From contig OY821518.1 in assembly GCA_963682025.1 (NCBI GenBank), positions 12,400,600 through 12,464,599 on the forward strand: a stretch of DNA of 64,000 nucleotides, written 5' to 3'. Below, piece after piece: positions 9,899 through 21,017 of this stretch. How positions within the stretch are numbered: position 1 is the stretch's first letter; each line of letters opens with the position of its first letter. The translations under genes and the position numbers were made by a program. The DNA is from Cordilura impudica (taxonomy: Eukaryota; Arthropoda; Insecta; Diptera; Scathophagidae). The notes under the pieces are model-generated. The model did no database searches and was not told the DNA's origin. It saw only the letters and a list, made by a program, of their open reading frames with translations.

Positions 9899-12097
9899 TA
9901 GAGATGGGCGCGTGACGTGAATTTTACGTGACACGCGTGATCACGCACGCACGTGAAATAATTTTCGCGTGAACATGCGTGAGCGTGATATATTTGTAAG
10001 TGTCCGTGTGTGTTCGTGCGTGATTCAACTTTCAAGCATTACAGGGTAACCTTTACACATGCCAGTAGTGGCATGCCATTGTTGTATACGTATTATCAAC
10101 TGCCAAGAGACAAATGAAATATGCAGGTTTGGCATCACTGCGTAACAGCTGATTAATGTCATTTCATATCATAAGTTTTTTTCTTTTGGTTGCGCCACAA
10201 AAATCTAAAAGCATTCCAAAATGTCTTCTACGAAAAAATTAAAGGTTGAAATAGAAAATGATTTAAAGATCAATTCTAAGGACTCACGGATGAGTTCGTC
10301 ATACCAAATAATACCAAAAGTAAGGTTTGGAGTGATTTCCGTGCTGTCAAATACGAAGGAAAGCAGCTTGACTTTGCTCAGTGCAACAAATGCAGGGAAA
10401 TTCTATCATATTCATCCAAATTTCGCACTGGCAGTTTGATCAGCCACTCCTGTAATAATTTGACAATCGCAAGAAACACAACAACAAATGTTATGGACAC
10501 GTTTTTGCTACGCAAGGTACCGATACAATCTAAGGCTGAAATTGCGCAGCATCAACTCGGCTTTGTAACGAAAGACTTGCGGAAGGTTTGTAGAAATTTT
10601 TAAAAAGCTTTAAAGTATGCAGCTGAAATTCTGTTTTGTATTTTCCGGATTCAGGAAATTTGGTCAAGCTTTGATTGACATTGGAGCCAAGTATGGCAAA
10701 CAAAATATTGAAGACATATTGGTATCCAGAAGGACACTAGTGCGGACCACAATTCCTGCTGAATATGAAAAAATCAAAGCAATACTTTCAAAAGTTTTGC
10801 AAGAGAATAACTTAGCGTTTACAACCGATTTGTGGACGGATGAATATAGCCAACGCAGCTTCTTCACTTTGAGCGCTCATTACATTAATGAAGATTGGGT
10901 ATTGACTGCTTCTGTTCTTGGCACGCGAGAATTTCCTGACGATAAAAAAACTGGCGAAAATATTCTGAGAGCTGTTATTGAAGTTTTAAAGGAGTTTAAA
11001 ATTGAACAAAAATTGGAAAATGGTTTTATCGTAACAGATAATGGAGCTAATGGAGTTTCTCGAAATTTTTAAAGAATGCTCGGAACGACTTTCTTCCGAT
11101 ACACTTCCTACTATAACTGAAACAGTTTTAGTCTTTGAGAAAATTAAAAAAACATTGCGAAGCCTCCTTAAACGATTCAACTGTTATAACTGAGCTAAAA
11201 ATGAAAACAGAAAGAGCACTGCTTAAACGGTTAACACCTAATGACATCAGCCGTGTAGCCCTTTTTTTGAGTCCACCCTATAAAAAGTTGCATTTTATGA
11301 GTGACGAAGAACGGACTAATATAATTACCACTGTTAACTTCTTGATGGATATATTTAATGAAAATATATCTAATGCAGTCAAAAATTCGGAAAGACATTT
11401 AGGTCCATCTACTTCAAAAGACGCTCTATTTTTGGAGTTCACAGATTCCTTCAATGTAAAAGAAAGTGATGGAAGCCAGTTGGATGAAATAAATATTTAT
11501 TTAAATAAAACGTGTGGAAATGAAGATATCATGCCATTTTGGAAAAATGTCATTGATTTACCCCGTTTAAAAGCTGTTGCTCGACATATTTTGAATATTC
11601 CTGCAAGCTCTGCAACAAGCGAGCGAGTTTTTTCAGTATCGGGACGCATTTTAGAAGAACGCAGGACCCAATTAATCAGTGAAAATGTAGACAAGCTTTT
11701 ATTTTTAAATAAAAATATGTAAGCAATTGCAATGTAGTGCTTTATATTACAGTTAATTTTTCTTTAATTTAGCTCTTATTAAAAGAATATAATTTTTTAA
11801 TTTTTAATGTGTATCAACGCTCTTATACACAAATACATATCTTGTATAAGTTGTAACAATAAGTTTTTATGTAATTATGTAAATAATAATACAAAGATTT
11901 TTCCATAAAAAAAAGATGGATTGAACGCTTTTTGAAATTTGCGTTGAGTCATCGTGCGTGATCCAAAAATTTGCAGCCGTGAGCGCGCGTGACGTGAGCT
12001 TTAAATATTTTGTTTAACGTGATTGTGCGTGAACGGAAAATTTTGGAGCGTGAACGTGCGTGCCGTGAGCTGAAAATCACTCACGCGCCCATCTCTA
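9899..12097 (+). mobile_element. hAT DNA transposon (hAT-1), deletion derivative
   Basis: A 2199-bp element in the Spätzle last intron. The ends are inverted (TAGAGATGGGCGCGTGA at left; the right end reads the same inward) with a perfect 8-bp ATATGAAC target duplication. Both subterminal 120-150 bp are packed with GCGTGA/CGTGA motifs, probably transposase binding sites as in other hATs. Internally it holds a broken transposase. The clean ends and perfect duplication suggest a fairly young insertion, possibly mobilised in trans. Confidence 0.93.
10221..11722 (+). pseudogene. hAT transposase remnant (hAT-1)
   Basis: The start MSSTKKLKVEIEND is followed, after a frame change, by a BED zinc finger (KVWSDFRAVKYEG then CNKCREIL and ISHSC). 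From about 10650 the RNase H-like core begins: FGQALIDIGAKYGKQNIEDI, then AFTTDLWTDEYSQRSFF (first acidic residue) and FIVTDNGANGV (second). The frame then breaks and jumps to a region starting near ECSERLSS, so much of the inserted domain is deleted. From 11135 the C-terminal dimerisation region is open, with the hAT hallmark SSATSERVFSVSGRILEERR. Not functional: at least two frameshifts and an internal deletion. Confidence 0.85.
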
Positions 12098-12105
12098 ATA
12101 TGAAC
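12098..12105. repeat. Target-site duplication, right (hAT-1)
   Basis: ATATGAAC, a perfect copy of 9891-9898. Confidence 0.93.
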
Positions 12106-13410
12106 TTATATGAAATTTCCGGGTCAACAAAATCAAATTTTCGAATACTAGCGGTCAGTCCATTTCAAAAATTAATCAAGAAAAACTTCTTTGGTCATTA
12201 TATAATTAAAAATTCTGATTTTATCAACTTCCTTGCTTGATATACAACCAAACTTCAGTGCAGGAATTACATTTTTATTTTCTAATGCTGTCAGAGGCTT
12301 TCGCCAGTACTGTGGAGGAAGTGGAATGTGTTCTGTAGCAAATTTAAATAGTTTTTCACTCGCGCGGAATATATGTGTTTTTGTAACACATTTCGGATGG
12401 TTTCATGTAAAACACTCATCCCATAGTTATTATTCACTTGACGAACTAATCATCTTTTCTGGATTGTGGCTTATCGTAAATAGTTTTAATTATTTTGCTC
12501 TCAACAAGCCGCCACACTTTTTGGTCTGTCTGGTGACCCTTTTTATTCCTGTCTTCATTATTTTTCAGCACGGGATATGATTTTGTGCACAGTTCATATT
12601 TTAAGAAAGAACATAATAGCGATTTCCCTGGCATTTATTGTTGTCTTCACTTATTATGCAAAGATATTTTTGATACCATTCATATAGAGTAAATTTCGTT
12701 TTTTGTTGTTGTTGTTGTGATGTGTGTTTTTTAATGTGTTGGTATATTATATTCCTGAACAAGTACAGTTACGGAATTTGTCTAAGAACAAATATATAAA
12801 GAATATGTTGTTGAAGTACTTGAATGAAATTCATCTTTTTTACTGTGCAAAGATATTCTTGACAAACTGTACATTTCTAACTAAGCATATATATTTAAAT
12901 GAAAATAACAGATGAGAGTGAACAACTAAATTAATTAATATTTAAAATTAATTCAGATTTGGTTTGGTTTTTAAGTGATTTTCCGTTGTTTCATCAGCAC
13001 AAAAAAAATCCTCAAAAATTAAACTTGTATACAAAATTTACCATAAATTATTATTCATTAAATGAAAATATAAAAATTTTATCTCAGTTAAATAGTTCAT
13101 TAATAAAATATAAAAATTTTTAAGATAACAAACATACGAAAATCTTTAGTAGTTTAGTATTTTTTAATTGTGGTCAGAAATGTGTGTAATTAATGTTGGT
13201 TAAGTCAACAAAAATTATAGCACGCTAAAGTTAAATATTTATCTATTTAATTTCAACAAATGCATTTTTATTGACTTTGAAAAAAATAGATTCGACGATA
13301 TTTTTATACAAGTTTTATGATAAATTTTCCTATTTCAAAAATCGATAGTTTAAGAACTAAACCAATTACTTACTTAATCGCTTAGCCATTTTGAAATAAT
13401 TAAAACTTAC
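12106..13410. other. Spätzle last intron, 3' third
   Basis: Mostly AT-rich intronic DNA. On the minus strand at about 12240-12420 there is a coding-like stretch (FATEHIPLPPQYWRKPLTA) I cannot assign; it is probably an old transposon piece. The donor site of the upstream exon (GTAAGT on the minus strand) is at 13405-13410. Confidence 0.4.
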
Positions 13411-13536
13411 GTGCAAATTTCCTGATGTATTGCCTGCTCAAAATGTTGGGTATTGACAATGGCTCTGATTTTTCCAGCTGAATTTGAAGCCCAGTACGGT
13501 GTTACAATTTCAATTTTCGATTCACAAGCATCCAAT
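13411..13536 (-). CDS. Spätzle-family ligand, penultimate exon (first half of the cystine knot)
   Basis: A 126-bp exon bounded by the acceptor TTATTTCAG (minus strand, up to 13537) and the donor GTAAGT (13405-13410). It encodes about 41 residues including DACESKIEIVTPYW, GKIRAIVNTQHFEQ and the Cys in HQEIC, the first strands of the Spätzle knot. It begins with the last base of an Arg codon and ends with two bases of a Thr codon. Both phases match the flanking exons. Together with 6074-6230 it gives a knot domain with ten Cys. It is separated from the next exon upstream by only 60 bp. Confidence 0.92.
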
Positions 13537-13596
13537 CTGAAATAATAGCAACAAATATCTAAACGATTCGTCTGGCATAGCAATTGAAAACTTTAC

Positions 13597-13917
13597 CTTC
13601 CCGTTGAAGAGCCCCTATTATTTGGAGGACTTGTTGATTGTTTAGCATTGCGATTACCCTGATTTGATTGTCTTTTATTTCGCAATTTACCAAAGTAACT
13701 CTCACCCTCTTCTTCGAAATGAGGTTCAACTTTATCGTCCGCTATGAATGAGGGATGAGCACCAGGCGGTAAGAATACATCTGGCTCATCTATAAATCTT
13801 CTTTTGCGTTTTTTAGTCTGTTGTCGTGGACCACCATCACTCATATTCATTTCAAAATCGCCATACATTCGTCGCATCAAAGCCTTATTTTCATCTATAA
13901 ACCGTTCAATTTTGTCT
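13597..13917 (-). CDS. Spätzle-family ligand, prodomain exon
   Basis: A 321-bp exon (1 + 106 codons + 2 bases). The acceptor TTATTCTAG lies just beyond 13917 on the minus strand and the donor GTAAAG is at 13591-13596. The encoded stretch starts DKIERFIDENKALMRRMYGD, then a basic KKRKRRF segment, an acidic FEEEGESYFGKLRNKRQ segment and a polar SPPNNRGSSTGR tail. KKRKRR and RNKR are candidate furin-type cleavage sites that would release the knot domain, as known for Spätzle family proteins. An alternative acceptor two bases downstream cannot be excluded. The upstream intron is 10.4 kb and holds tRNA genes and transposons. Confidence 0.9.
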
Positions 13918-14557
13918 CTAGAATAAAGAACAAATAAACAAAAATTAAATCAAGAATTACTCATGTTAATTATAAAAAAAATTAAAAGTAGCGGTGTAGG
14001 TTCTATTTATTTTTTCTGAAATTAAAAACTAGACAATTATACTATTTAAACTTGTTTATTATCTAATTCATTCAATATTTTATTCATTCATTCACTAAAG
14101 CACTCAGTCGTTTATTGTACAGTTGAGTTTTAATTATATTATTAACACCATAACACGCCTACTGGATTATTTTATTGAAACATATGCATTCATAATTCTT
14201 CAAATCTGTCAATGGGTATAATTAATGCAGCGAAGGTGTATTTAGTTTGTTGATTACTTTATGGGTTTTTAAATATCTATAATTTTTATAAATGTCTTAT
14301 ATAAAGTAAACAACTAACAACAAGTGCTAATTAAGAGACTAGCTATTTAATCTGATTCATGAATACACAAAATACTATTCCAGAATGACAAAGTTATTAA
14401 TTTCTTACTCAAATCATTGTTTTTTCAGTCATGGTTTTTAAATTAAGGATAAGGCATCTTCATATATAGAAATTCGATTTATTATTAAATGTGACAACCT
14501 CGCATGGAGTATTGGTGCTACATTATTTATGGGATTCTTAACATGAAATGTTATGAA
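13918..14557. other. Spätzle intron, AT-rich, nothing recognised
   Basis: No gene, repeat or terminal structure recognised. TTATTATTAAATGTG near 14475 recurs near 14898 upstream of the next tRNA-Gly, so the tRNA 5' flanks were duplicated with the genes. Confidence 0.4.
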
Positions 14558-14628
14558 GCATCGGTGGTTCAGTGGTAGAATGCTCGCCTGCCACGCGGGC
14601 GGCCCGGGTTCGATTCCCGGCCGATGCA
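14558..14628 (+). tRNA. tRNA-Gly (anticodon GCC)
   Basis: Same 71-nt sequence as at 2462, with intact A and B boxes and a T-rich terminator after the 3' end. It lies in the large Spätzle intron on the opposite strand to the gene, 94 bp from a convergent tRNA-Lys. Confidence 0.97.
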
Positions 14629-14722
14629 ATTTTAATTTTTTCATAACTGTATTCAAACAAAAATTTGAATTATTTTATTTTTACAATAATATTTCACAAT
14701 AAGAATTAAAAAAACTCACTTC

Positions 14723-14795
14723 CGCCCGAGCAGGGACTTGAACCCTGGACCCTTGGATTAAAAGTCCAATGCTCTACCGACTGAGCTACCCGGGC
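14723..14795 (-). tRNA. tRNA-Lys (anticodon TTT)
   Basis: Same 73-nt sequence as at 4360, discriminator G. It is convergent with the tRNA-Gly at 14558 and lies in the Spätzle intron on the same strand as the gene. Confidence 0.97.
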
Positions 14796-14971
14796 ATATA
14801 TGCAATCCTGATCTTCAAGTTATCCAGTAGATATAAAGCTAAAATTTTTAATTTCTAATTTTATTTAATTATTAGCTTACTTAAATTAAGCATTTTGCTT
14901 ATTATTAAATGTGGCAACGTGGCATTCTTTGTTAAATTTTATGTAACGGCATAAAACACCTTCGTCACCGA

Positions 14972-15042
14972 GCATCGGTGGTTCAGTGGTAGAATGCTCG
15001 CCTGCCACGCGGGCGGCCCGGGTTCGATTCCCGGCCGATGCA
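14972..15042 (+). tRNA. tRNA-Gly (anticodon GCC)
   Basis: Same 71-nt sequence as at 2462. An eight-T terminator starts a few bases after the 3' end. The 5' flank shares a block with the copy at 14558, pointing to a local Gly-Lys duplication. Confidence 0.97.
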
Positions 15043-15243
15043 ATGGAATTTTTTTTAATACTCTGAATATTTTTCGTTTTAGTAGTTTGCAATTAATGGT
15101 TTTAAAACTTAAAAACTTCAAACGTTTCGTAGCGCATAAATATTTTAGAATCACTATTTATTAAAAATACCATAATTTTTATTGTGATAACAAAATCATC
15201 AAATATGTGTATAAAGTTTTAATAAAAATCAAAAATATTACTC

Positions 15244-15316
15244 CGCCCGAGCAGGGACTTGAACCCTGGACCCTTGGATTAAAAGTCCAATGCTCTACCG
15301 ACTGAGCTACCCGGGC
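15244..15316 (-). tRNA. tRNA-Lys (anticodon TTT)
   Basis: Same 73-nt sequence as at 4360; convergent partner of the tRNA-Gly at 14972, about 200 bp away. Confidence 0.97.
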
Positions 15317-15690
15317 ATGTATCAAACTAACAAAGCAATGCAGGTTCTGATCGGTTTCCTTAACTATTTGTAAGTCGTGATTAAAAATCCACATTTCATG
15401 AATATTAAACACTTTTGTAAAAATCCTCGTAAGCCAAATTTTTTAATAATAATTGATCACTTTTATTGCAAATTAGTCTCATTGTTTGTTTATAATAGCA
15501 TTTATGTTGTTTTGATATACGGTAATTGATAACATGACGAATTCCCGACTTTCTAAGGTTTTAAATGATTAGTAATAAACGTATGGCATGAAGAAAGATC
15601 AATTCTTGAAATCCGTAGAATAGTTTAAAAAAACCTAAAATAAAAATAACTTTTTAGAACGACCCAATGCACTTCCATTGAGTCGCCTAA

Positions 15691-16067
15691 TCTATAATAT
15701 TAATAGGCTAGGCGATTTCTTGTGACTGATGTTTTGTTCTACCGTTTTATCCCGATTTTGACCAAACGTATATTATTTGAAAGATATTTCTTTCTAGCCG
15801 ATTTGCAGATTTACAGATTTTTAAATTTTTTCCTTTATTTTGAGTAAATTGCATTTAAAGGTTCTACTAACACATACATAAAATTATACAATTCTATGTG
15901 TGTGTTTATTAAATTTGTTAATGTGTTTGTAATAAAAATTAGTTTGTCTTTCGTGTTGATTTGTGAATGGCTATAATTGATTAGCAAACTTTTAGGGTCT
16001 TTTTTTTAATGAAAAAATAAAATTTTCTAAAATTTGCGCTCGAATTTCGAGGGCTGAAATCTGCTAG
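15691..16067 (+). mobile_element. Non-autonomous Helitron, copy H1
   Basis: 377 bp. The 5' end is TCTATAATATTAATAGG preceded by A. The 3' end is CTGCTAG followed by T, with the palindrome CTCGAATTTCGAG 12 bp upstream of the terminal CTAG. TC start, CTRR end, subterminal 3' hairpin, A^T insertion site and no target duplication are the Helitron signature. No coding capacity. Six relatives in this window: 19434, 20253, 42959, 45873, 47214 and 56197. Confidence 0.85.
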
Positions 16068-16469
16068 TAAAGTTTAATGTGCCTCAAAGTAAAAGAAAGA
16101 TCTTAAATTATTTTAAACAAAACTGTATTTGTTTCAAATGATCTTAAAAAAAGCTGTAATAATTGATGTTACTCCACAAACAGTAAGAAATTTTCTTGCT
16201 TTCCAAGAATTTTAGAAAAAAAATCCCATGCTTACTAAAATCAACATACATAAACTTGCCTGCAAAAGATGAAATATTTAAAAAAAAAATTTAATCAAAT
16301 ATTTTGAATTGCGAACTTTCTATGATTAATACATTGGGAATTTTCCTTGATGTTCTCAAAACATTTATACATCAATTTTTACATTGCAAACAAAGTAGAA
16401 TGGCAATTGTAAGTGCCAGAGAAAATATTCGTACATTTACTATAAGGAGCCCCACCAATTATGCAACGA

Positions 16470-18233
16470 CGCACAGTGGCGCCAATTGAGTTTTTTCGTG
16501 GCAAAAATCGTAACTTTTGAACCAAATGAGATAATCAAATAAATTAAAAGGCATGTGATAGACAATTGTCCAGTCTATGAAATAAGTGTTCGAATAATGA
16601 GCTATGCCTTCAAGATGCTTACTTATGGGTTATCAAAGTTGAAATTTGTTAACGGCATGAAAAAATCATGTTTATGTTAACTAAAAAAAAAGATTTTTAA
16701 CTATTTTATATTTTTTATGTTTCCTTTACAAAGTTTTTATGTTTTAAAATTATTATCCACAAATAAAAAAAAAAATAAAGATTTTTCGAATTTATTTTTT
16801 CAAATTGCTTCAAAATAATTATAACAATTCACAACAGAAGCTATATCTAATAGACTTATCATTTTGAACTATAATTATTGGATTCTAACTCTAAAATAAG
16901 TGGATCGGAAGATGCTGCCAACATGTTGAAGAGGTCCTCATTTTGCCCCACCCTTGATGCTTTGAACGTTTTCGAGCATCTACATTTTTTTTTAAGAGAC
17001 CCCTGAGCTTCTTCGGAAAGCTCTCCAATTGGCAAAGACTGATATTCAAAAATATCTTTGATATGCGCCAGGATTTTATGGACTGTCGTGGTATAATTTC
17101 TTCAGTGGATACATTTCCGCCAAAAGTGATACAGCTTTCGAAGCATATTCTCCATATTTTGTAAAATTTGAACACTCCTCCATACTTTTTTGTGGCCTTC
17201 ATCTTGGTGTGGTTGGTTCATCTTCTGCCAATGTATCCAGGAAGGTCAGATCATTAAGCCAGTCCTCGTAGTTGGAGTTGAATTTCTGAATGCCTCGACA
17301 AACTTTCATCCATTTCACCTTTATATTTACATATGTCAGGCGAAGTTTATTTATTATACTTTCACTTCTTAAAGTTCTTCTAAAGCAGTTTCCACGAAAT
17401 CATTTGGGGTGGTTGAGATTCTAAACAGATCAAACAATTTTGAATTGTTCAAAGCCATGTTTCCAGAGTGTCAAAAATAATTTTTCACGCCAGATACAAA
17501 GCATTTGGCGCTCCAACTTTCAATCATAAACTAATCCAGAGATTATATAGTTTGATTTATAACATGATAGGTACCGTTTGGATTAAGGATTTATGAAAGG
17601 GTTATGCTCCCATGTTATCTGTATAGACATGAGATTTAGGTCGAATTGCGCAATGTTGATATTGTGCTCGTTTTCACATAAGATGTGCGCCTACGTGTGA
17701 TGACCATAAGTCAATATTGTAACAATATTATCGTTCTGTGATTGAATGGTTGACTATATTTCTATTTAGGTAAAGGAATAATCAAAGAACATATTTTTAA
17801 ATTATGGCAGATATACCAAATTATAAATTTTTTTATTTTTCGTCAAAGTTGAAAAATAGTGAAAAAAAAATAGACACCAACTGTCTAAATAGCGATTTAC
17901 CTGGAGAAACACAAAGACTAAATTTTTTCCATAATATACTGAATAAATGCATAAATCAATAGAAACAAAAAATTACGATTAGCTACCTACTTTTTTTTAT
18001 GTTCTACCTGCAACTGGACGAAATTGCCTAAAAATTATGTGTTTTCTTGAAAACTGAAAATCGGTCAACTTTGAAGGATTAAATCTTCTAAAATAAAAAT
18101 CTGATTTATTGAGGGTATCAAATTTGTAATCTTTGAACAATTTCCTATAAGATGAGTTTATTCAAAATGTCCTAAGCGCACATGAAATTTTTGATTTTTG
18201 CAACCTCATTTGTTCTAAGGGCGCCACTGTGCG
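16470..18233 (-). mobile_element. Unclassified DNA transposon with 14-bp inverted termini
   Basis: Bounded by CGCACAGTGGCGCC on the left and its exact inverse on the right, 1764 bp apart, in the Spätzle intron. The flanks show no convincing target duplication. A degenerate coding stretch on the minus strand near the left end is described separately. A second, partial copy of the left end is at 58183 (11 identical bases, then similar order of motifs). I could not place it in a named superfamily; hAT-like CAGTGG termini are a weak hint only. Confidence 0.6.
16891..17202 (-). pseudogene. Transposase-like C-terminal remnant in the unclassified element
   Basis: Minus-strand reading gives KATKKYGGVFKFYKIWRICF in one frame. 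In a neighbouring frame it gives SLPIGELSEEAQGSLKKKC followed by NEDLFNMLAASSDPLILEL. The second block resembles an ending I recall from multi-copy, unnamed transposon proteins of insects and cnidarians (PIG-LSEEAQE ... SSDP). Frameshifts separate the blocks. The function is inferred only from its place inside a TIR-bounded element. Confidence 0.5.
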
Positions 18234-18409
18234 ATTTTATTTTAGTGGTAGTTTACATGAAGTTGATTTGACTTTATTATATTTCTTTTGGGAACTATAT
18301 TTTGAGCTTAGTCCCAAAATCAAAGAAATCGGTGCTGACGAGAGAAAAGTTATCCTAGAATTAGCCTAGAAATAAAATAACGCAGATTTTAAGCTGCACC
18401 CACCCCTCA

Positions 18410-18860
18410 GTGCAGTATTTCTTTCACAATTACAAACCCACCAATTCAATTTTGTCAAAACCTCGTTCTGGTGCCCTTCAAACTAAATGGGCGCGAAAAG
18501 CGAACAATTTTGGCATCAGAACAAAATACCAGAATTGGAAGATTTTTGATTCCAACAAGACAATGAATACAAAAAATACGACGCACATTGTCCAGCTGTG
18601 GTTGCTCTACATTACTAATAAGCAATTGAAATCACCACCACAATCATCCGATATTAATCCTATGGAATTTTTTGGGAGATTTACTGCAGTGCAGAGTCCG
18701 TCAACATAAAATAACCTCACGGGGAATGTTATTTTACATGAGTGGGATAAAATAAGTAAAGTGAATAATTTAAAGTTGTTTGAGTCAATGCTAAATCGGC
18801 TCACAGAGATCCTAAAGTGCAAAGGATATATAAGTTACAAAGGAATATAAGGAATATTCA
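18410..18860 (+). pseudogene. Tc1-like transposase C-terminal half, decayed
   Basis: Plus-strand reading gives THIVQLWLLYITNKQLKSPP then QSSDINPMEFF, matching the Tc1 region between the second catalytic Asp and the Glu (usual S-PDLNPIE). The Asp block is ruined (DSNKTMN instead of QQDND). The downstream frames still show a Tc1-type end (QCRVRQHKIT ... KCKGYISY). It lies about 180 bp beyond the unclassified element. Confidence 0.7.
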
Positions 18861-19089
18861 ATTTTTTTTTTTTTATTATTAAAATTTTAAATGTACGAAT
18901 ACTATTTCTTATTATTACGTTTTTTACCTACAAAAAATTTGTCTAAGTCAAAAACCTTAAATAATTAAAAATCGAATTAATAGCTTAATAATTTATTAGA
19001 AGAAAAATCCAGCTTAGTTAATTTTTTCTTCTTTTATCTTGGCATTACGGTTTTAATTTAGGGTGCACGAATACTTTTGCTAGCAAGTG

Positions 19090-19420
19090 TAAACGCTTTG
19101 AGTATGTCAATGACTTTTGTAGAAATAATAATACGTTTTTGGGAAGTTATATTTTCACGGACGAGTAAACATTCAAATGTTAAACATACTTAAAAACTCA
19201 GTTTAGGAGGCGGCATTATTTTGGCGGGCTAAAGGTTTATTTGGAATTGTAAACCTAGTTTTTGTTGAGAAAAACATTAAGAAAACTGATTATTTGAATA
19301 TTTTAAAAAATAATTTGGTACAAACAGCACAAAAAATTGGTTTGAATGGTGATTTTGTGTTTGTCCAAGATAACGACCATATTTAAAAACCCAGATCTGA
19401 AACCCAATAAAACATTTGGG
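19090..19420 (+). pseudogene. Second Tc1-like transposase fragment, decayed
   Basis: Reads GSYIFTDE, stop, TFKC (the first catalytic Asp block, usually FTDES), then a GGGIILAG-like stretch. After frame changes, KKIGLNGDFVFVQDNDH is the second Asp block (QDND). Several stops. It may be a different copy from the fragment at 18410, since the order along the plus strand is reversed (C-terminal piece first). Confidence 0.6.
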
Positions 19421-19433
19421 GCTTTTATAAAAA

Positions 19434-19808
19434 CCAGCAAATTCCAGCCCTCGAAGTTCAAGTGCAAACTCTCGGAAAGTTTATTTTTTCATTAAATTAA
19501 GAGCCTAAAAATATGCTAATCAACTATAGCCAATTTGCAAATCAACACAAAAACAAACTCATTTTTATTACAACCACATTAAAAAACTTAATAAACACAC
19601 ACATAGCATTGTATAATTTTATGTATGTGTTAGTAGTAACTTTAAATGCAATTTACTCAAAACAAAGGAAAAAATTTAAAAATCTGCAAATCTGAAAAAC
19701 GGTTAAAAAGAAATACCTTTCAAATAATATATGTTTGGTCAAAATCGGTATAAAACAGTAGAAAAAACATCGGTTACAAGAAATCGGCTAGCTTATTAAT
19801 ATAATAGA
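19434..19808 (-). mobile_element. Non-autonomous Helitron, copy H2
   Basis: 375 bp, inverted relative to H1. In element sense the 5' end is TCTATTATATTAATAAG preceded by A, and the 3' end is CTGG followed by T, so CTRR is kept as CTGG. The 3' palindrome is degenerate (a base differs in CTTGAACTTCGAG). Confidence 0.8.
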
Positions 19809-20252
19809 TTCTAGCAAAAATATAGAGTGGCACTACAAACTACACAACAAAACTTGTCCGTTCGATGTATACTCGACTCAACGCCTTCAGATCCAGCACT
19901 CAAAATAGTAGGAGCTCATTCTGTAAACGAAACGGCAAAAAATTGTATAAAAAATTCAAAAATTTGGAATATATAAAAAAAAAATTTTCGTATAAATTTC
20001 AAACGTTTCGTTACTTTTCGGTTTATATATGTGTGTATAAATTTTAAATATTTTTTTTTTTTTAAAGATTTTAACTTTTTCTTTATTTTTACTTGTAATT
20101 TTTTTTTATTATGGATTTGATTTTAGTTTTTAAATAATTTATTGATCCTAACCTTAAACCGACTGTGTAATTAATCAGTTTCAATTTTTTTAAATGTTGC
20201 TCGTTTTATATGAACTTAGTAAGTGTAGAAATATTTCTTTATTAAATATAGA

Positions 20253-20619
20253 CTAGCAGATTCCAGCGCTCGAAATTCGAGTGCAATTTCTAGGCAACTT
20301 TATTTTTCAACTTAGCCAATTCACAAAACAACACTTTTTTTGTATTTTATTATTGTAAATGAAAATAACAAACCCATTAACAAAAATATTAACAAATTTG
20401 ATAAAACACACATAGCATATGTATAATTTTATGTATGTGTTAGTAGTAACTTTAAATGCAATTTACTCAAAACAAAGGAAAAAATTTAAAAATCTGTAAA
20501 TCTGCAAAACGGCTAAAAAGAAATACCTATCAGATAATATACGTTTGGTCAAAATCGGGATAAAACGGTAGAACAAAACATCAGTCACACGAAATCGCCT
20601 AGCCTATTTATATTATAGA
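20253..20619 (-). mobile_element. Non-autonomous Helitron, copy H3
   Basis: 367 bp. In element sense it starts ATCTATAATAT (A, then TC) and ends CTAG then T, with the CTCGAATTTCGAG palindrome near the 3' end. Lies about 440 bp beyond H2 in the same orientation. Confidence 0.85.
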
Positions 20620-20698
20620 TATGTTTTCATTAGTTAAACTAGTTAGACTTGAAATCATTACATAATAGTTTCTGACATAAAATAACAAAATGTATATT

Positions 20699-20771
20699 CG
20701 CCCGAGCAGGGACTTGAACCCTGGACCCTTGGATTAAAAGTCCAATGCTCTACCGACTGAGCTACCCGGGC
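20699..20771 (-). tRNA. tRNA-Lys (anticodon TTT)
   Basis: Same 73-nt sequence as at 4360, discriminator G. In the large Spätzle intron, 92 bp from the variant tRNA-Gly at 20864. Confidence 0.97.
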
Positions 20772-20863
20772 CTTTGCAAAACACAATATTACATTAAATA
20801 AATATTAAATTTGAAAATCATTACTAATATCATATGTGGCGTTATAGTGCTCCAATTTATATA

Positions 20864-20934
20864 GCATCGGCGGTTCAGTGATAGAATGCTCGCCTGCCAC
20901 GCGGGCGGCCCGGGTTCGATTCCCGGCCGATGCA
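20864..20934 (+). tRNA. tRNA-Gly (GCC), variant, probably decaying
   Basis: Identical to the other tRNA-Gly copies except for two bases: T to C at position 8 and G to A in the D loop (TTCAGTGATAG instead of TTCAGTGGTAG, the G19 position). U8 (pairs with A14) and G19 (pairs with C56) are among the least variable tRNA bases, and both changes fall in or next to the A box. The anticodon, T arm and acceptor stem are intact. It may still be transcribed, but stable folding is doubtful. Confidence 0.8.
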
Positions 20935-21017
20935 GTTCGAAATTAAACTTTTTAATAGAATGTCTTATATTTGTTTCAATTTCTTTAAAAAAGAAAAACA
21001 TAAAATAGAATTGTAAC

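Noticed and set aside
10586..10654. Possible intron in the hAT-1 transposase (GTTTGT ... TTCAG)
   Set aside because: Joining at these sites does not keep the reading phase, so a frameshift or deletion is the simpler reading.
14438..21001. Frames of 60-77 residues containing RPGIEPGPPAWQAS or HARVAQSVEHW
   Set aside because: These are translations across tRNA-Gly and tRNA-Lys genes; the common protein text comes from the tRNA sequence.
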